64,000 nt of DNA from Pterois miles (GCA_947000775.1 CAMQGK010000637.1:22746001-22810000); one strand, 5' to 3'. Shown: positions 1-12,297, counted from the stretch's first letter. The notes: a model not told the origin generated them from the sequence alone. Numbers and translations are program-made.

Positions 1-201
1 GCTGTATTCAAAGAAAACAACTTGAACCGTCACTTTGAGACAAAACATGCAGAAAATTACAGAAACCTGTCTGGAGATGAGAAGCAGAGGACAGCCGAGG
101 AGCTGCTAGCTCAGATACAAAGACTTTTTACAAAGCTGCATGCAACGAAAGAAGGAAATGTAAGTCTTAATGTTGATTTAAATATTAAATGTAAGTATTA
201 A
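1..201 (+). pseudogene. hAT transposase-like zinc-finger coding remnant (left end cut by window)
   Basis: Frame 1 is open from the first base to a TAA at 199-201. It encodes about 66 residues containing the half-finger NLNRHFETKH followed by a Lys/Glu-rich helix (EKQRTAEELLAQIQ). This resembles the N-terminal zinc-finger region of GTF2IRD2/EPM2AIP1/SCAND3-like proteins, which derive from hAT (Charlie-type) transposases. The frame runs out through a 31-bp tandem repeat and there is no catalytic domain downstream. The 3' terminal repeat of the element follows within 300 bp, so this is an internally deleted copy rather than a working gene. A related fragment lies at 48673-48888. Confidence 0.6.
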
Positions 202-252
202 TGTTGATTTAAATGTTAAATGTAAGTGTTAATGTTAAGTTAAATATTAAGT
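160..252 (+). repeat. 31-bp tandem repeat, three units
   Basis: Three near-identical 31-bp units begin at 160, 191 and 222, each starting with GTAAGT and continuing with AATGTTGATTTAAAT-like sequence. They interrupt the hAT-derived fragment and are absent from the related copy at 48.7-49.0 kb, so they expanded in this copy. Confidence 0.75.
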
Positions 253-493
253 TTAGATAATGGAAACACTACTACCCAAAACAGTTAGTCCTGTATGGTT
301 CAAAGACTCCTGTATATAATGTAATTTTCTCAATAATATGCTGTTTGGTGTGATTTTTAGTATAATAAATAAGTGCCCAGTATGTATTCTATAATGATAA
401 AATAGCAGTTATGTTTGACAGTATTTGTTTGGCCCCCGGCAACAATCTGGGTTTCTCATGTGGCCCCCCAGGAAAAATAATTGCCCAACCCTG

Positions 494-1934
494 ATTGAGC
501 ATGTTGAATTACACCGGTAGTGTACATGGACTACATGTTCTTTATAGCTTTATAAGATTGCATATGTAGGCCAGTACAGTTATGTATGTGTGGTAATATT
601 ACCAAGCAGATGGCATTTCCTCTGCAGCGCTGACCTGATATACAAAAACCTCACACCAGGTTTCACAAACATGGGTTCAACAGTGCTTCATTTAGCCCGT
701 TCTGCATTAATCTGATTTTGCAAAAGAAGATTAGTGCGACCCCAGACCTAAGTGAGGGCTTAAATGAACCAATGAAACTTCAGAGTAATACTGTTATATA
801 CCAGAATGGAGCATATCAGTAATGATGTAGAGGATAGAAATGTTAGGAAAATGGCACACTGACTTTGCTTGGCTTCATGTAGTTTCTGATGTTGTAATGT
901 TTGGCTGTGGAGTAACATTTAGTGCAGTATATCTAGTGGCTATTTCAATTTTCATTCTACTAAACGTGTTCAGACACCCAGATGTTTTGTGTCTTGATTA
1001 TCTGGAAACCAATATTAAGAAGTCACTGAACCAGTACTTTATCCAGATGAATACCTGCTCTTGTTACATTTTTTATCAGTTCAAAAGGGATTTTTTACAA
1101 GTAATTATTACTCTTATCAACGTGGGAATGCTTTACACAAAACAATGACAAATATTGTCAATTGCTTTTAGCATAAAAACTGCATGAATGCATTAAAGAA
1201 ATTAGAGGTGTTACAACAAGTTTGTGTGAATATTGTGTTAACTTTGACAGCCCTAGTTTTGTCACCTTGCTCCTATTGAACACAGGCACAATAGCATCCC
1301 ATTCACTTCCATCCAGCAAACACAGCTACACTCTTCTAGAATTGGATTGTTGTTATTGGCGTTTATCAATGAAAGACTGTTTTTGTTCCCTTCATTTTAT
1401 CAACGCCAATATGCTGCAATTGTGTTGAAACACAACCGATCATATAGCAAGATATCGAGGGCCAGTCCTCAACAGCTGCCCTCAAATGGCCTGAAGAACA
1501 AGCCTAACAAATTAAAGTGATTGCCACTGCTCACAGTAGTAGCTTAGCCAGTTCATCAGTTGCTAGGTTAATGCTCGAGCAAGAGGTGCTAAAATATGCA
1601 CAGATTCATAGTCCCGTAATTAATGTGTCACAGATTAAAGTGTCCAAGAAATGTCACGTATTGTCCTCTTGCTAGTAGCTAGAGAGCAGGCCGAGCAGCC
1701 GTGAGTCAGCCAGAGCCAGCCCCCTGCCTCACGCTGAAATCAGAGAAACCACAAGAATGTAACAGCTTCTGTTATTATCCCTCCCTGCTGCCTCGCTGCC
1801 TGATAGCCTGCCCCAGAAAACAGCAGCGAGGCCGCCTGTTTCTCCCTCTCTCTCTCTCACAATCCTGTTCTCAGGTTCTCATCTCCGACACACAGATTCT
1901 CTCAGGGAACGGTTGTCCATTTAGCGCGCTCTTT

Positions 1935-1939
<5 letters not shown>
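494..1939. other. intergenic sequence, no gene recognised
   Basis: Stop-rich AT-rich sequence. Short open frames at 840-1148, 1222-1428 and 1701-2114 have no recognisable domain, compositional signal or splice context. The last owes its length to the CA microsatellite. Nothing else can be supported here. Confidence 0.6.

Positions 1940-1990
<51 letters not shown>
1939..1990. repeat. (CA)n microsatellite
   Basis: About 26 uninterrupted CA dinucleotides, with a shorter CACACACA run nearby at about 2011. It creates artificial Thr-His and Cys-Val open frames on the two strands. Confidence 0.95.
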
Positions 1991-1993
<3 letters not shown>

Positions 1994-2284
1994 TAGCATA
2001 TATAAGCTCACACACACACAGGACCTGACAGTGCAAAAATCACAGACTGCAATTTGTTTTTCCAACTGTGAATTGCTGCAAACCCAGGGCTGTCAGACAC
2101 GTAGAAACCTCTAGAGCAATGCCCACAGAAAAACCAAGCTGATACAGTACATAACTAGCTGACAAACACACAGTAAAATAGGTCAACAGACTAAATGAAT
2201 GACAGATATACTAGCCAATATATTGAGATTCATCAACTTGCTGTGTTAAAATGTAAACAAACTGCTATCAGTTACTTTACATTA

Positions 2285-2835
2285 GGGGATGCTGATATTA
2301 AAACATCTTCTGAACCGATAACCAACCCTCGTTAACTAACCATTAACCGATTAGTGACAACTGAGTCAAGCAACCACATATTTAGTTTAGCAGGTAGTCA
2401 GCTTTGTGTCTGCCCGGCGTAATGATAGCGAGTGTCCGACAAAGTGTGTGTTTGTGCTACGTTAGCAGCTCTAACATTGCCGGCGGCGTCCAGCCGCACA
2501 CCTATGGTCTGTCAGTGCAGCGTAACTTTTGTGTGGGTTTGTTGGGGGCGTTATAGTTGTGAACATAGGTGTAGCAGACAGTGTATGTACAGTTTATGTG
2601 TTGGTGAATAAATGCTACGAGGAGACAAGCTACAACTCCTCCGCTCAAGACAGCAGCCAACTTCCTGTATCTACGCTAGCTCTCTCTTAAGGTGGACTCT
2701 TAAGGTGGACCAGCTTTTCTTCTTAAAGTGACGAGCCGCTCCTCTGCGTTTTTCTCTCTGCGCTTTTTAATTAATTATTAATACTTCTTTTAACCGGTTA
2801 TGTTGGTTATGGATTAAACGTTTAACATCCCTATT
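2285..2835. repeat. interspersed repeat family C, copy 1
   Basis: It starts with GGGGATGCTGATATTAAAAC and ends near TTTAACATCCCTATTAACA. The ends are inverted versions of a GGGATGTTAAT motif, as in a terminal-inverted-repeat element. Internal landmarks (CCGATAACCAACCC, TGTTGGGGGCG, TAAATGCTACGAGG, GTGACGAGCCGCTCC) recur in the same order at 44140-45320 and 51355-52030. This copy lacks the internal minisatellite block of the 44-kb copy. Confidence 0.7.
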
Positions 2836-2949
2836 AACAATAATTTTTTTCCTACATGTTTTTATTTTTATTTTGACAAAGAAACAGGGCTCGACAGTAA
2901 GGGTTTCCAGGTTGCCATTGGAAACCATTTTGACAAAGACAGAGCCTGT

Positions 2950-3290
2950 TGTATAATGGACAACTAACATTAGCTTACTATGGTTAGCTTATTTTATATT
3001 CTACAGTTCACAATGGACGACTAATATTGGTTTCCTCAGGTTACAACACAATGGACAACAACATTAGCTTCCTAAGGTGAGCAGATTTTTATGCCACAGT
3101 TAACAATGGATGACTAATATTAGTTTGCCAAGATTAGCTGACTTTTTATGCTATTATTAATAATGGGAGACTAACATTAGCTTGCTAAGGTTAGCTGACA
3201 TTTTATGCTGACTTTCTAATGCAACAGTTACCAATAGATGACTAATGTTAGCTTGCCAAAGCTAGCGGACTTTTTATGCTACACAGTTAG
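2950..3290. repeat. degenerate ~57-bp tandem repeat, about six units
   Basis: The motif AATGGACGACTAATATTAG recurs in diverged form at 2955, 3012, 3050, 3105, 3162 and 3233. Between copies lies TTGCTAAGGTTAGCTGAC followed by TTTTATGCTA-like sequence. Spacings are 57, 38, 55, 57 and 71 bp, so the array is old and has indels. No coding potential is evident. Confidence 0.75.
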
Positions 3291-6200
3291 TCGTCAGTCT
3301 TGCTTTTTGCAGTCAACCCTCCATTGAAGCCCTGTTGTTTTTCATGTGTGGCAATCATGTTTAAGCTAAGCCCCTTTCAAAGTAGAAATCTGTAACATTA
3401 CGGGCTTCGTCTATCTGTTAAAGTGATGGCTCATTCAAGTCTCTGTCACGTGAATGTTCTGTAATGGTTCTATTCAAACACACATTTGCCATATAACGAT
3501 ATAAATGGTAGTTTTCAAACATCTCATTAATATTAATTGGGAAACATTTATATTTCAGTTGTAGGGTCTTTATGCATAGTTGTTTAATGCAACTAAAGGG
3601 CCCTTGTGGGAAAAGTTAGCTTGAAGAAAGTTGACAAAGGTTAGGCTCCGATGTCAAAAAAAAGCACAGGGAGGTTCACGTAATTGTGTGTGTGCTGTTC
3701 AGAGTGATCCAAGCTCACATGGGTAGACACACCCTCCCAAAAAGCATGCCCATCAGCCTTTGTAACCAGATATCTCTACGCATCTTGCTGATCCTCTCTC
3801 ACTTACTTTCTCCACCATCATCGTGCACAAACAGCGACGGCATTCACATCTACATTCAGAAATCCAAACAACGTTGTCTTGAACAAGGATTCAAGACCAG
3901 TACGGATAAAAATAAAAGAAGAGAAGGAGGGGTGGATAGAAAACAAGCCTGACAGTGGAGAAGCAGTACGACATAAAAACAGCAGCACTAAAGACCTGTG
4001 TTTTTAGTCAGCAATTTATGTTCTTGTTTGAGTTGGATATGGAACCCCTTTGCGCTTCCTCCACACATGTCCAAGCAAAACAAGCAGCAGGTAAAACAAA
4101 GTTTTACCATGTAAACTGTTGATGTTCCAGAAATAACCCTGTCAAGTGTCATACAAAAACACACTGAAAAAAAGGGGGAGAAACTAAAGGTTTGGGAACG
4201 CGGTAACCAATGTAACAGTTTCTACTAGTAGGGATGGGGACTTCCAGTATCAATCTTTGATTATATAAACTATTAATAGTATTCTGTCTTTCAGAGGTTG
4301 TAGCTGTCTCAGTCTTAAAGCCAGAATGAAGTAAGTGGTATCTTATGAAACTACAGAACCTAAGGATATAATTGGTACGTCATGTTATCTTATCGGCAAG
4401 GATACTGAACGCTGCAATGTTGCGCTTAATTTTGGTGGGTAAAAACTGGCATGGCCATTTTCAAAGGGTTCCCTTGACCTCTGACCTCAACATATGTGAA
4501 TGAGCTAAACAGAGTGCATCTTAATAGATGAAACAGATGTTGACAAACTGCATAATTTTCAGTTGAAAAAAGGTACAAAATTGGAATACACCGTATCTTA
4601 TCGATATAAAAATAGATGGGTTATTTGCGGATGGAAACGGGTACTATAACCCATAATGTCAGCACTTTTCAGCTACATAACTGTAAGTAATTTCATCTGG
4701 TTAAACTCTGGAGAAACATTAGCATTTTTCTTTAATCTCAACTGGTCACATCTCAACAATGAAACCTTGCTTATTCTCATGAGGGGGGAAAACAACAGAA
4801 TACGGTCCATTTTTGGCTTTGCCCCACTGTTCTTAAGCAACTGTGTCCTTTGACCTCCTGAGGTATTCAAGGCTCTTTAAGCAGCTGTTTCAAAGGCAGA
4901 CCTGAGGATCTGAAGCCGACACACACACACAAACACACACAATCACTAAGCTCCGGTTGCACAAGCAGCAGGTTATAAAGGGGACATGGCGATTGGTCTA
5001 CAAGTTGTCGCTGAGCAAATCGCAATACACCTTTAGGAACTGGTGCGTGAAAATGTGCATAGATGGACTTGTGTTTCTATGCATTTTGGGGGATAGTGGT
5101 GAGGGTGATAGCGAAGGAAAGGACAAGCCAAAACACGCACTGGAGCATAACTCTTGAGGAAAGAGCAAGGAGCCAGCTGTACTCACATACCTGAGGAGTG
5201 TAAAGGTGGGGGTGGGGGTGGGGCTGCAGTGGATAGGAGTCCTCTCTTTCAGATCAGAGATGTTTAGGTGTAATGATCCAGTAGTTATTCTATAACAATG
5301 TGACACGGATCGGTGATGGTTCAGTAAGGACTGATGTCTCCATATCATCCCCATGCTCACTCTATTTTAGACGCCTGACCAAGATTGATGCACTAATTCC
5401 CAACACAAGTGTGTAACTTTTGTCACCATATCTGTGCTACCTACATTTTTAGTGTGTATTTAGATTTAAATAAGGGATTTAAACCCCTCTTCCCTGTGCT
5501 CAAATTCAACATACGACTTCCACAGAAAAAGTCAAATATGATCATATCACTCTGAGCAGCTTGCCAACATACTTGAGCCAAGGGGAGTGGTCACGCAACA
5601 CTGACTATGTTTACATGCACACTAATATTCCACTATTATTACAAATATGACAATAATCTGAATTTACTATGAGTCATGTGCACAGCATAATCCATTTGGA
5701 TATTCTGAATTAGGCCTTCTACCAAATGGAGCATTTTCTGATTAAGAAACGTGGGATATGCAGATAATATTCAGGTTTTACGACACACTGCCTCTCGCCC
5801 GTTTACATCCAGCTCTGTGTTGTACACAAACCAACTAGCAGACAGTTTGCAAAGATGCCCAAAAGAAAAGCCCACATTTCTGTACAGAGAGAGAAACACA
5901 CCTACTGAACTTTGTCATCGTCCTTTTCAAGAAGGTGGTTGAGGAAACGAAAGGTTGTGTGTGCACGGTCGAACAGGTACGCCGCCGCTTACATTAATCG
6001 GAGCATGCACGGCTGCATTAAATGGGAATATTAAGTGGGAGATTCATTTTCATAAATAAATAAAGGCAAAACCCACAATATTTTGTGCATGTGAATGTTG
6101 TCACTGACAGTGGAGCAGCAGCCATTCTTGTAAGAAAATCCAAAACACCACAAACTTAAGGCATATTGTCCCCCTGGTTTGCAAGCACACAGAACAAGCA

Positions 6201-7385
6201 CACGTAACATGAGTAGCATTTTCATATGTTTTGCTAAAGTTTGCACCACTTTCAAGCATTTTAACACGCGGCTACTGTCCTCACAAAGTAAAGTGAGCAC
6301 TGCAGTAACAGTGTGTTGCTGACAGACACTTACATTTAAAATTTACAATAGCTGACAGCTAAGACAAGACATGGATGCAACTGCAAGCAAACATAACATG
6401 CCTAACCTACAGTTACATTAATGAAAGATGTTCAATGACCAATAGCAACACTGACTACCAAAGAGCTCATCAGCATTTAGGTTCAGACTGAACAGGAACA
6501 AGCAATAACATAGAAGTGGTTCTTGTATCAGTCCCAAAATCCTATAGACCTGTGTAAGGATGAGTAGATAGGAAGACAGAACAGCTTTTTAAGTAGAGCT
6601 ACACAAAATAAACACTAAATATTTGAACGTTTGAATGTACTTTGAGAATTGGATAGTGTCCCAAAATGGTACCATGTTTATATGAAAACTAGCTGTTTAT
6701 TTTAAACCTGAATTAAGTATTTTTTTAATCAGTAAAGCAAAACATCTACTACTGCTTTGCTGTTTTGTCCAGCCACCGTATAACCAAAGACCCTCTCTGC
6801 ATCCATCCATGTCATATCCAGCGATCATCAATGATCATGTTAATCCATTAATGTCTTTATGTTTTGCCGTCTTAATCCAACCGCTGCAAGGCTAGCTACG
6901 TCTATCTCACACAGCCCTCCTAAACTATAATCTATCTCTCTTGGCTCTGCTGGCATAATCTAGCCCTGCATTTTTCAGAAACTGGGTTAGAACACACAAG
7001 TGACTCATAATAGGGCAGATACCGATGATGAATTACAACAGATATCTAGAGCCACTATTTATGCTGCCAAGGCCTAAAGGCTTGTGGGCCAGTGGAGTAA
7101 AAAGTCAATCTCTTCTACTAAATCACAACACTTTGAGGCATTTTGCAGATGTAGGTCCCAGAAGACCCAGTGGTCTTCAGGAAAAAAATCAAACAGACAA
7201 TGCTCCATGCTGGGATAGCAGTAGATTAAAAGCTAGAGATCAATACATTATATTTGAATGTCAAATGCTCTACAAATTTTAGCCCACTTGCAACTACTTA
7301 AATAGGCAGTAACTAGACAAATAGTTTAAATATCAGAGACAATAATGTGTGCTTAAAAATGTATAGTTTGTCTGTGTTGCATGGA
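3291..7385. other. intergenic sequence with scattered repeat fragments
   Basis: No gene recognised. Content seen: a fragment of family B at about 4370-4530, a short CA run near 4920-4945, and a segment at about 5600-6020 beginning ATGTTTACATGCACACTAAT that resembles the teleost repeat with GTTTACATG-type ends seen again near 17120-17490. Open frames here are short and featureless. Confidence 0.5.
4370..4530. repeat. interspersed repeat family B, partial copy
   Basis: Carries the family B core (CTGGCATGGCCATTTTCAAA, then CCTTGACCTCTGACCTCA and ATATGTGAATGA). The same core is found at 22.4, 25.1, 32.5, 36.0 and 38.1 kb. Confidence 0.7.
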
Positions 7386-8014
7386 AGTAAAGCAATTACA
7401 GCAAAGTACTGCTGTGGACGGAGCCGGCAGCAAAACATATTTTTAAAAGAAAGGCCCACCAAAAAAAAGTTAATGTCTGTCAAAGTGTACACCATATTAA
7501 GAATATTTTACCAGTTTACCTTGCTGTCAGACAGCCCTTTCTGATGGGAAAATGAAGTAACCCATACTCTCCCCAAAGCCACCAAACTAAAAAAAACTGT
7601 AATTTTACCTCGCAGAACACGGGGTTGCTGGTCTACCGCTGCCTCGATCCATTACTGTGTTTGTACTATTGTGTGACTTTGGTGAATCTGAACTAACCAA
7701 AGTCACACAATAACACAAACAAACTAACCGATCAAAGCAGCCGTAGACCAGCAGCTCCTCTGCTCTGTAAGGTGAAATTAGTTTTCTTCAGTGGTGTCTG
7801 GTGGCTTTGTCAAGAGCATAGATAGCAGCTTCAGTTCACCTTCAGAAAAGTACACTGTATAGCTGTCTCACAGCAAGGTAAACCAGCAAATATATGTTTT
7901 TAGTATATCATACACTTAAACTGATATTGATTTTTTTAGGTGAGCCTTTCTTTTAGGTGTCTAAAATATGTGTTGCTGTCGGCACCGTCCACAACAGTAC
8001 ATTGCTTTGGTTCT
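7386..8014. repeat. ~630-bp imperfect foldback (MITE-like) element
   Basis: Left arm from 7386 (AAAGCAATTACAGCAAAGTA, then CTGCTGTGGACGG) is the inverted complement of the right arm ending at 8014 (CCGTCCACAACAGTACATTG, then CTTTGG). Internal pairs include GGTTGCTGGTCTACCGCTGC at 7622 with GCAGCCGTAGACCAGCAG near 7739, and TTGTGTGACTTTGG with CCAAAGTCACACAA on either side of 7690. The whole segment is therefore one large diverged palindrome with a ~14-bp loop. It has no transposase and is probably a non-autonomous DNA element. Confidence 0.7.
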
Positions 8015-10417
8015 GTGCGGTACGTCCTGTCTGCTGGGGGCATGCAGACCGTCATCTACTGTAGGTAATACACTAATTATGGATAGCTACCTCATACAAC
8101 CCCACTGCAAAACACCTGAACAATCCCTTTAATAGAGATGTGTTAACCATTACAGCAATATGGGATCACCCAACCTGATTTCTGCTATTTAACAGTAAGG
8201 ATGTCAAAAATATTTACAGATAAGAATCAGATATTGTGCACACGTGCAGAGTCACAGTTCCCTCTAATGTTTTTTGAATCATGTATACTTGAATGTAACT
8301 GTTGGTTTCAAGCATTTATTCAGTGTGTTTGTGTGCAAAAGAGTAAGAAGCAGGGGGTCTGTCTCTAGCTCCTCTTTCTGGCTGGGTAACATGTTGTTTC
8401 AGCTAATCAAACCATTATGACTGCCCACTAACAGAGAACACCATTACCATAATATGTGGTTTCATCTGATTAGTTATGCATGATCCAAATACACCAACAC
8501 TGGGCAGAGAGACAGAGAGAGAGAGAGAAGGAGGAAGGAGGACAGAGGGATGGAGGAGGTGACCCTGATCTGATAAAAATATGTCTAAAATGAAATCTTA
8601 AAATGGAACAGGAGGAGAACTACAAATTCACGGTCCATGAACAAGATACTAAAGAGTGATTTGAGGATTTGTGACATAAACGACACACAAGACTCCTTTT
8701 TATTTAAGCATGAAGAATCACTGAACTGTGTGACAATACCACCACTGTCCAACTATGAATAAATGTGGTTTACTCCTAAATGCAATGTCTTTTTCCCCAT
8801 CGACACATAATTCACAAGGCCACTGTTATTTTTGGGCCAGTGTTCAGAGGCAGAAAATAAGATGTTGGTCTTCTCAAGGGCTACAACTATTTTCACCAGT
8901 AATCAATTACTTTATTGGTCTTCAAATGTCAGTCTCCCGAAGCCAGAGATGATGTCCTCAAATGTCTACAGATATTCAGTTTACTGTCACAGAGTAAAGA
9001 AACCAGAAAATATTCACATTGAAGAAGTTGCAAGCTGAGAATTTTGACTTTTTTTTTTAAAAGAATACGCAAACTGATTTATCAATTATCAAAATAGTTG
9101 GCAATTAATTAATAGCTGACACCGAATAGGGCTGTCACAATAACCACAATACTGCAATACCACTCCATTTGACAAGCCAACCACAGGAGATGGCAAGCAA
9201 CCGCCACCACTTCTGTGCTCATGTCTTTTCATTTGTTGTATTCTATGCAATGGAAGTGCCACGTATTTACGCTACGCTAGCGTGATGAGGTATTCTGCAT
9301 TGCACATCTGGTGTTTTTTTTTTTTTTTTTTCTGGTCGCTGGGATTTGAAAAATGTTCAACTTTGAGTAAAATACCACGCTTGTCACTGTTACCTTTTTA
9401 TCCAGTCGTCCAATCACAATAGAGGAGGGGCGGGACAAATACTGGGGATCAAACCGACCGTCACATCCAACATGTAGGCTACAACAACAATGGAGGAGAA
9501 ACTCATAATAGCCTAACAATAAAGCTTATTTATATAGTGCTAAAATCGGAATAAATGAAGAATGATAAATAGATTAATTGTTGCAGCTCTAGCCTTCTCC
9601 TCTATTTCTGAATGATACAGCGCTAATGCATGAACAATACAGCCACATTATACTGTTATTCTTTACATGTCTCTATTAATGTGGCACTACTTGCTTTTCA
9701 TTTTGGGAGCCTGGATCTGTCGAGGCACCTTCGTCCTGGCGTTCTGTAGCTGTGGTATCTTGCACAGAATAAACACAGCTGTGTTTGGGGCTTGAGAGAT
9801 GATTTTCGTTAAGGAGTTGTGCCATATCCGCCCCAGCAACAGACCACTAACTGGCTGCCTCTCTGAGAGCTATCTGGCTGGATATTTATGTGAATGGATG
9901 GCTGTTTCGCTGGTTCACTTAAGGACTGCCAGTCAGACTCAAAGCACTGTAGCTCAGGACAATGATGGTGTTACCAGCCTAGGACACGTTAGGCAAGATT
10001 GTATTCATGCCGTCCTGCGGCGACTTTTTTCCAGAATGCGGCAGTAATTTCCCCTTCATGTAATTACTGATCAAAGATGCACAACATTGACGGAATAAGC
10101 TGGCGGAAATACCACCAGTAACTTGGCAACAGTTGGGTCGGTGTGCAGCCACTGTCAACTGAAAATGGCCGAACTCTGTCTTTCAATGGCTCTGCTTACT
10201 GCGCTTCCCAACTGCAAACAGGACTGTGAGCTTTCCAAAGGGTTATAATAGAACGAGCAGGCAGCTGGTCCTCTTGGTTAAACATGAACAGGCTGCTCTT
10301 TGACAGGGCTGACACCAATTGTCAGCGGAGGTCACAGCGAGCCCGGTCGCACTCAAATAAAGAGGAGGAGCTTATCAAAAGGTAGGTACCACTCAATCTG
10401 AAACATGTACAAGTGCT
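8015..10417. other. intergenic sequence with family A repeat pieces
   Basis: No gene recognised. A GA-rich tract lies at about 8508-8550. Family A (GCTGCAAC-type) fragments occupy about 8870-9125 and 9560-9590. A poly-T run lies at 9314-9330. A frame at 9799-10047 is open for 82 codons but shows no domain and no acceptor/donor support. Confidence 0.5.
8870..9125. repeat. interspersed repeat family A copy (MITE-like)
   Basis: Contains the family sequence ATCAATTACTTTATTGGTCT, TCAAATGTCTACAGATATTC, AAACCAGAAAATATTCACAT and ATCAATTATCAAAATAGTTG in order. This is an abundant teleost repeat ending in a GCTGCAAC/GTTGCAGC-type terminus. Other pieces lie at 12370-13290, 22040-22210, 23420-23520 and 43685-43970. 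Confidence 0.7.
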
Positions 10418-11500
10418 GGGCTGTTTTCGAAAGCTCATACTATACTAGTATGTACTGATTTGGCCAAAATGTAGTATGTAGTATGCAGTATGTACACAAA
10501 AGCAACATCTACAGTATGCCAAAGACATCCATACTGAAAAAAAAAATCTCCAGTATGCATTAAACCAGTCTATTGTATCCCACAATGCAAACTGCAGGAA
10601 CAGCACAGGCTATGGTCACAACAGCAGACAAATACTAAATTCACTTATGACAATTTTTAAGGTGAGAAATCAGCTGTGTAGATTTTGAATACTGGCAGTT
10701 TTACAATATTAGGTGGCGAATCAAACATTTGCTCCTACATTTTCAGTTTACAAGCTCCACAAACTGCCATGACAGCTAGTGAGCACCTGTCGGGGTCGCT
10801 ATCAAGTCAGCCGGGCGGTCACCCCCACAGTTCTCTAGAGACCGGTCTCGTAGACGAGGGGTGTTTATTTCCTTGTTCAAGTATCACAACACAAAGTTAA
10901 AGTTAACAAGAACCTGTTGTTATCTGCCTTTTTGAAATTCAAAAGCTCTACAATCACCCGTCGGAGTAGCTCGCTCGCCAACCGGCCAGCAAGTGGCGAG
11001 GGAAAGCGCCGTCTCTGATGTGGCAGCGAGATACCTGCATCCAGCATCACCCTTTTTAACATTGCTAATATCTGCAGAGAGAGTATCCACTGTTTTGTTG
11101 CTGTAACTGAAAAAGCAGTTGTGGATCAGCGTTTTATATTTCCCGTCTGCCCTCGTTGATGATCCTGTTTGTCTCACTTCACCATGAGCTGTTAGAATAA
11201 AGTGTTTAAGGGGTGGTGGAGTTAAACCAGGCAGTACCTTAAAAAGAAAACAAACATTAGTCACAAACAAAAAAAAAAAAAAATCGATGTTGTATTTTAT
11301 TGCAAAAGTGGTACGAGTTTGTTTTTTTGTCCAGTGCTTTAAGAGCTTGTTTAACGGCTAAATCCTGTCGTAACATACTGCAAAATAAATCGATTTAACA
11401 GCTTCATACTGCATACTACTGAGGAACGCAGTATGAAGTATGTATTGTATATTGCGTACTGCATTCTTCAGTAGTATGTAGTAGGCTGTTTCAAATACAG
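10418..11500. mobile_element. ~1.1-kb non-autonomous TIR element rich in AGTATG motifs
   Basis: Left end GGGCTGTTTTCGAAAGCTCA followed by ACTATACTAGTATGTACTG is approximately the inverted complement of the right end TAGTATGTAGTAGGCTGTTT followed by CAAATACAG. Both subterminal regions carry repeated GTAGTATG/GCAGTATG motifs. An internal block at 11158-11210 (GATGATCCTGTTTGTCTCAC) recurs at about 59355-59402, followed there by the same AGTAGTATGTAGTAGGC end. No transposase frame is visible. Confidence 0.6.
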
Positions 11501-12262
11501 TCTTAATAAGAAGTCATTAATTTGTGTACGGGGTCAAAAAAAGCAACTTGGAGTGATATGATTTTATATAAAACTACAGTGCGAATTAAAGTTGAAATGT
11601 GAGAGTGAATTCATACTTTTTTCATAGCTCTTTTGGCAGTGGATTCAAGACTACTCATGTAAGATACGCCAGCATCTTTAAAGCCTGATAGTGTATCTCG
11701 CCTGCAGCAGCAGCCAGCCAGCCGTCTTCTCACCAACACTGTCAGTTAGCACCAATACTGAGCTGTCAGCACTACTGAGCACCACGCTGAAAGGCAGGGT
11801 GTGTCTCTCCAGCGCTGAGACTGAGCAGACATAAGGTGTCAGAATAAGATAGAGAGGAAAAGGAAGGGGTAGAAAACTCAAAGCAAAGAGGTGAGAAAGG
11901 AGGAACCGTTGGAAAGACAGAAACTGAAGCTCAGGGTGCATAAAAGATGACGTCCTGCTACAGTTATGAGATGCAGCATTAAAGCCCAAAACATCTAACG
12001 TACATAAAGAAACAGTATTTCCCTACTTAACAGTGAATTCTTGTATGAAACAGAGGATCCTGAGGCGCATAATATCCTTCACGTTCGCTGCCCATCCCAC
12101 AGTGTATACACATCTCAGCCTTTCAACCCGACAAGAACAATGGCCGACCTTTGACTGTTGCTATGCGGCTGGGTTTATGATGTTTAACCAGGAGGCTGTC
12201 ATCTTTATGCATCTTCTCCACAGGCACCAGCCAAGTTTGTGGAGACACATCTGGAAAATGGC

Positions 12263-12265
<3 letters not shown>
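11501..12265. other. intergenic sequence, nothing recognised
   Basis: Open frames at 11678-11989 (minus) and 12033-12266 (plus) are low-complexity or featureless. No supported gene or RNA. Confidence 0.5.

Positions 12266-12297
<32 letters not shown>
12264..12297. repeat. (ATG)n trinucleotide microsatellite
   Basis: About eleven ATG/GAT units in a row. Confidence 0.95.

Larger units (their letters stand above)
1..493 (+). mobile_element. non-autonomous hAT (Charlie-like) element, 3' part
   Basis: The segment ends at 471-493 in GGAAAAATAATTGCCCAACC followed by CTG. The reverse complement of that end, CAGGGTTGGGCAATTATTTT, has the form of a hAT/Charlie terminal inverted repeat (CAGGGGTGGGCAA type). 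The zinc-finger remnant lies less than 350 bp from this terminus, so most of the transposase is missing. The same arrangement recurs at 48673-49025. The 5' end lies outside the window, so the target-site duplication cannot be checked. Confidence 0.6.

Noticed and set aside
9799..10047. 82-codon frame as a small gene
   Set aside because: Featureless translation with no flanking acceptor, donor or poly(A) evidence.
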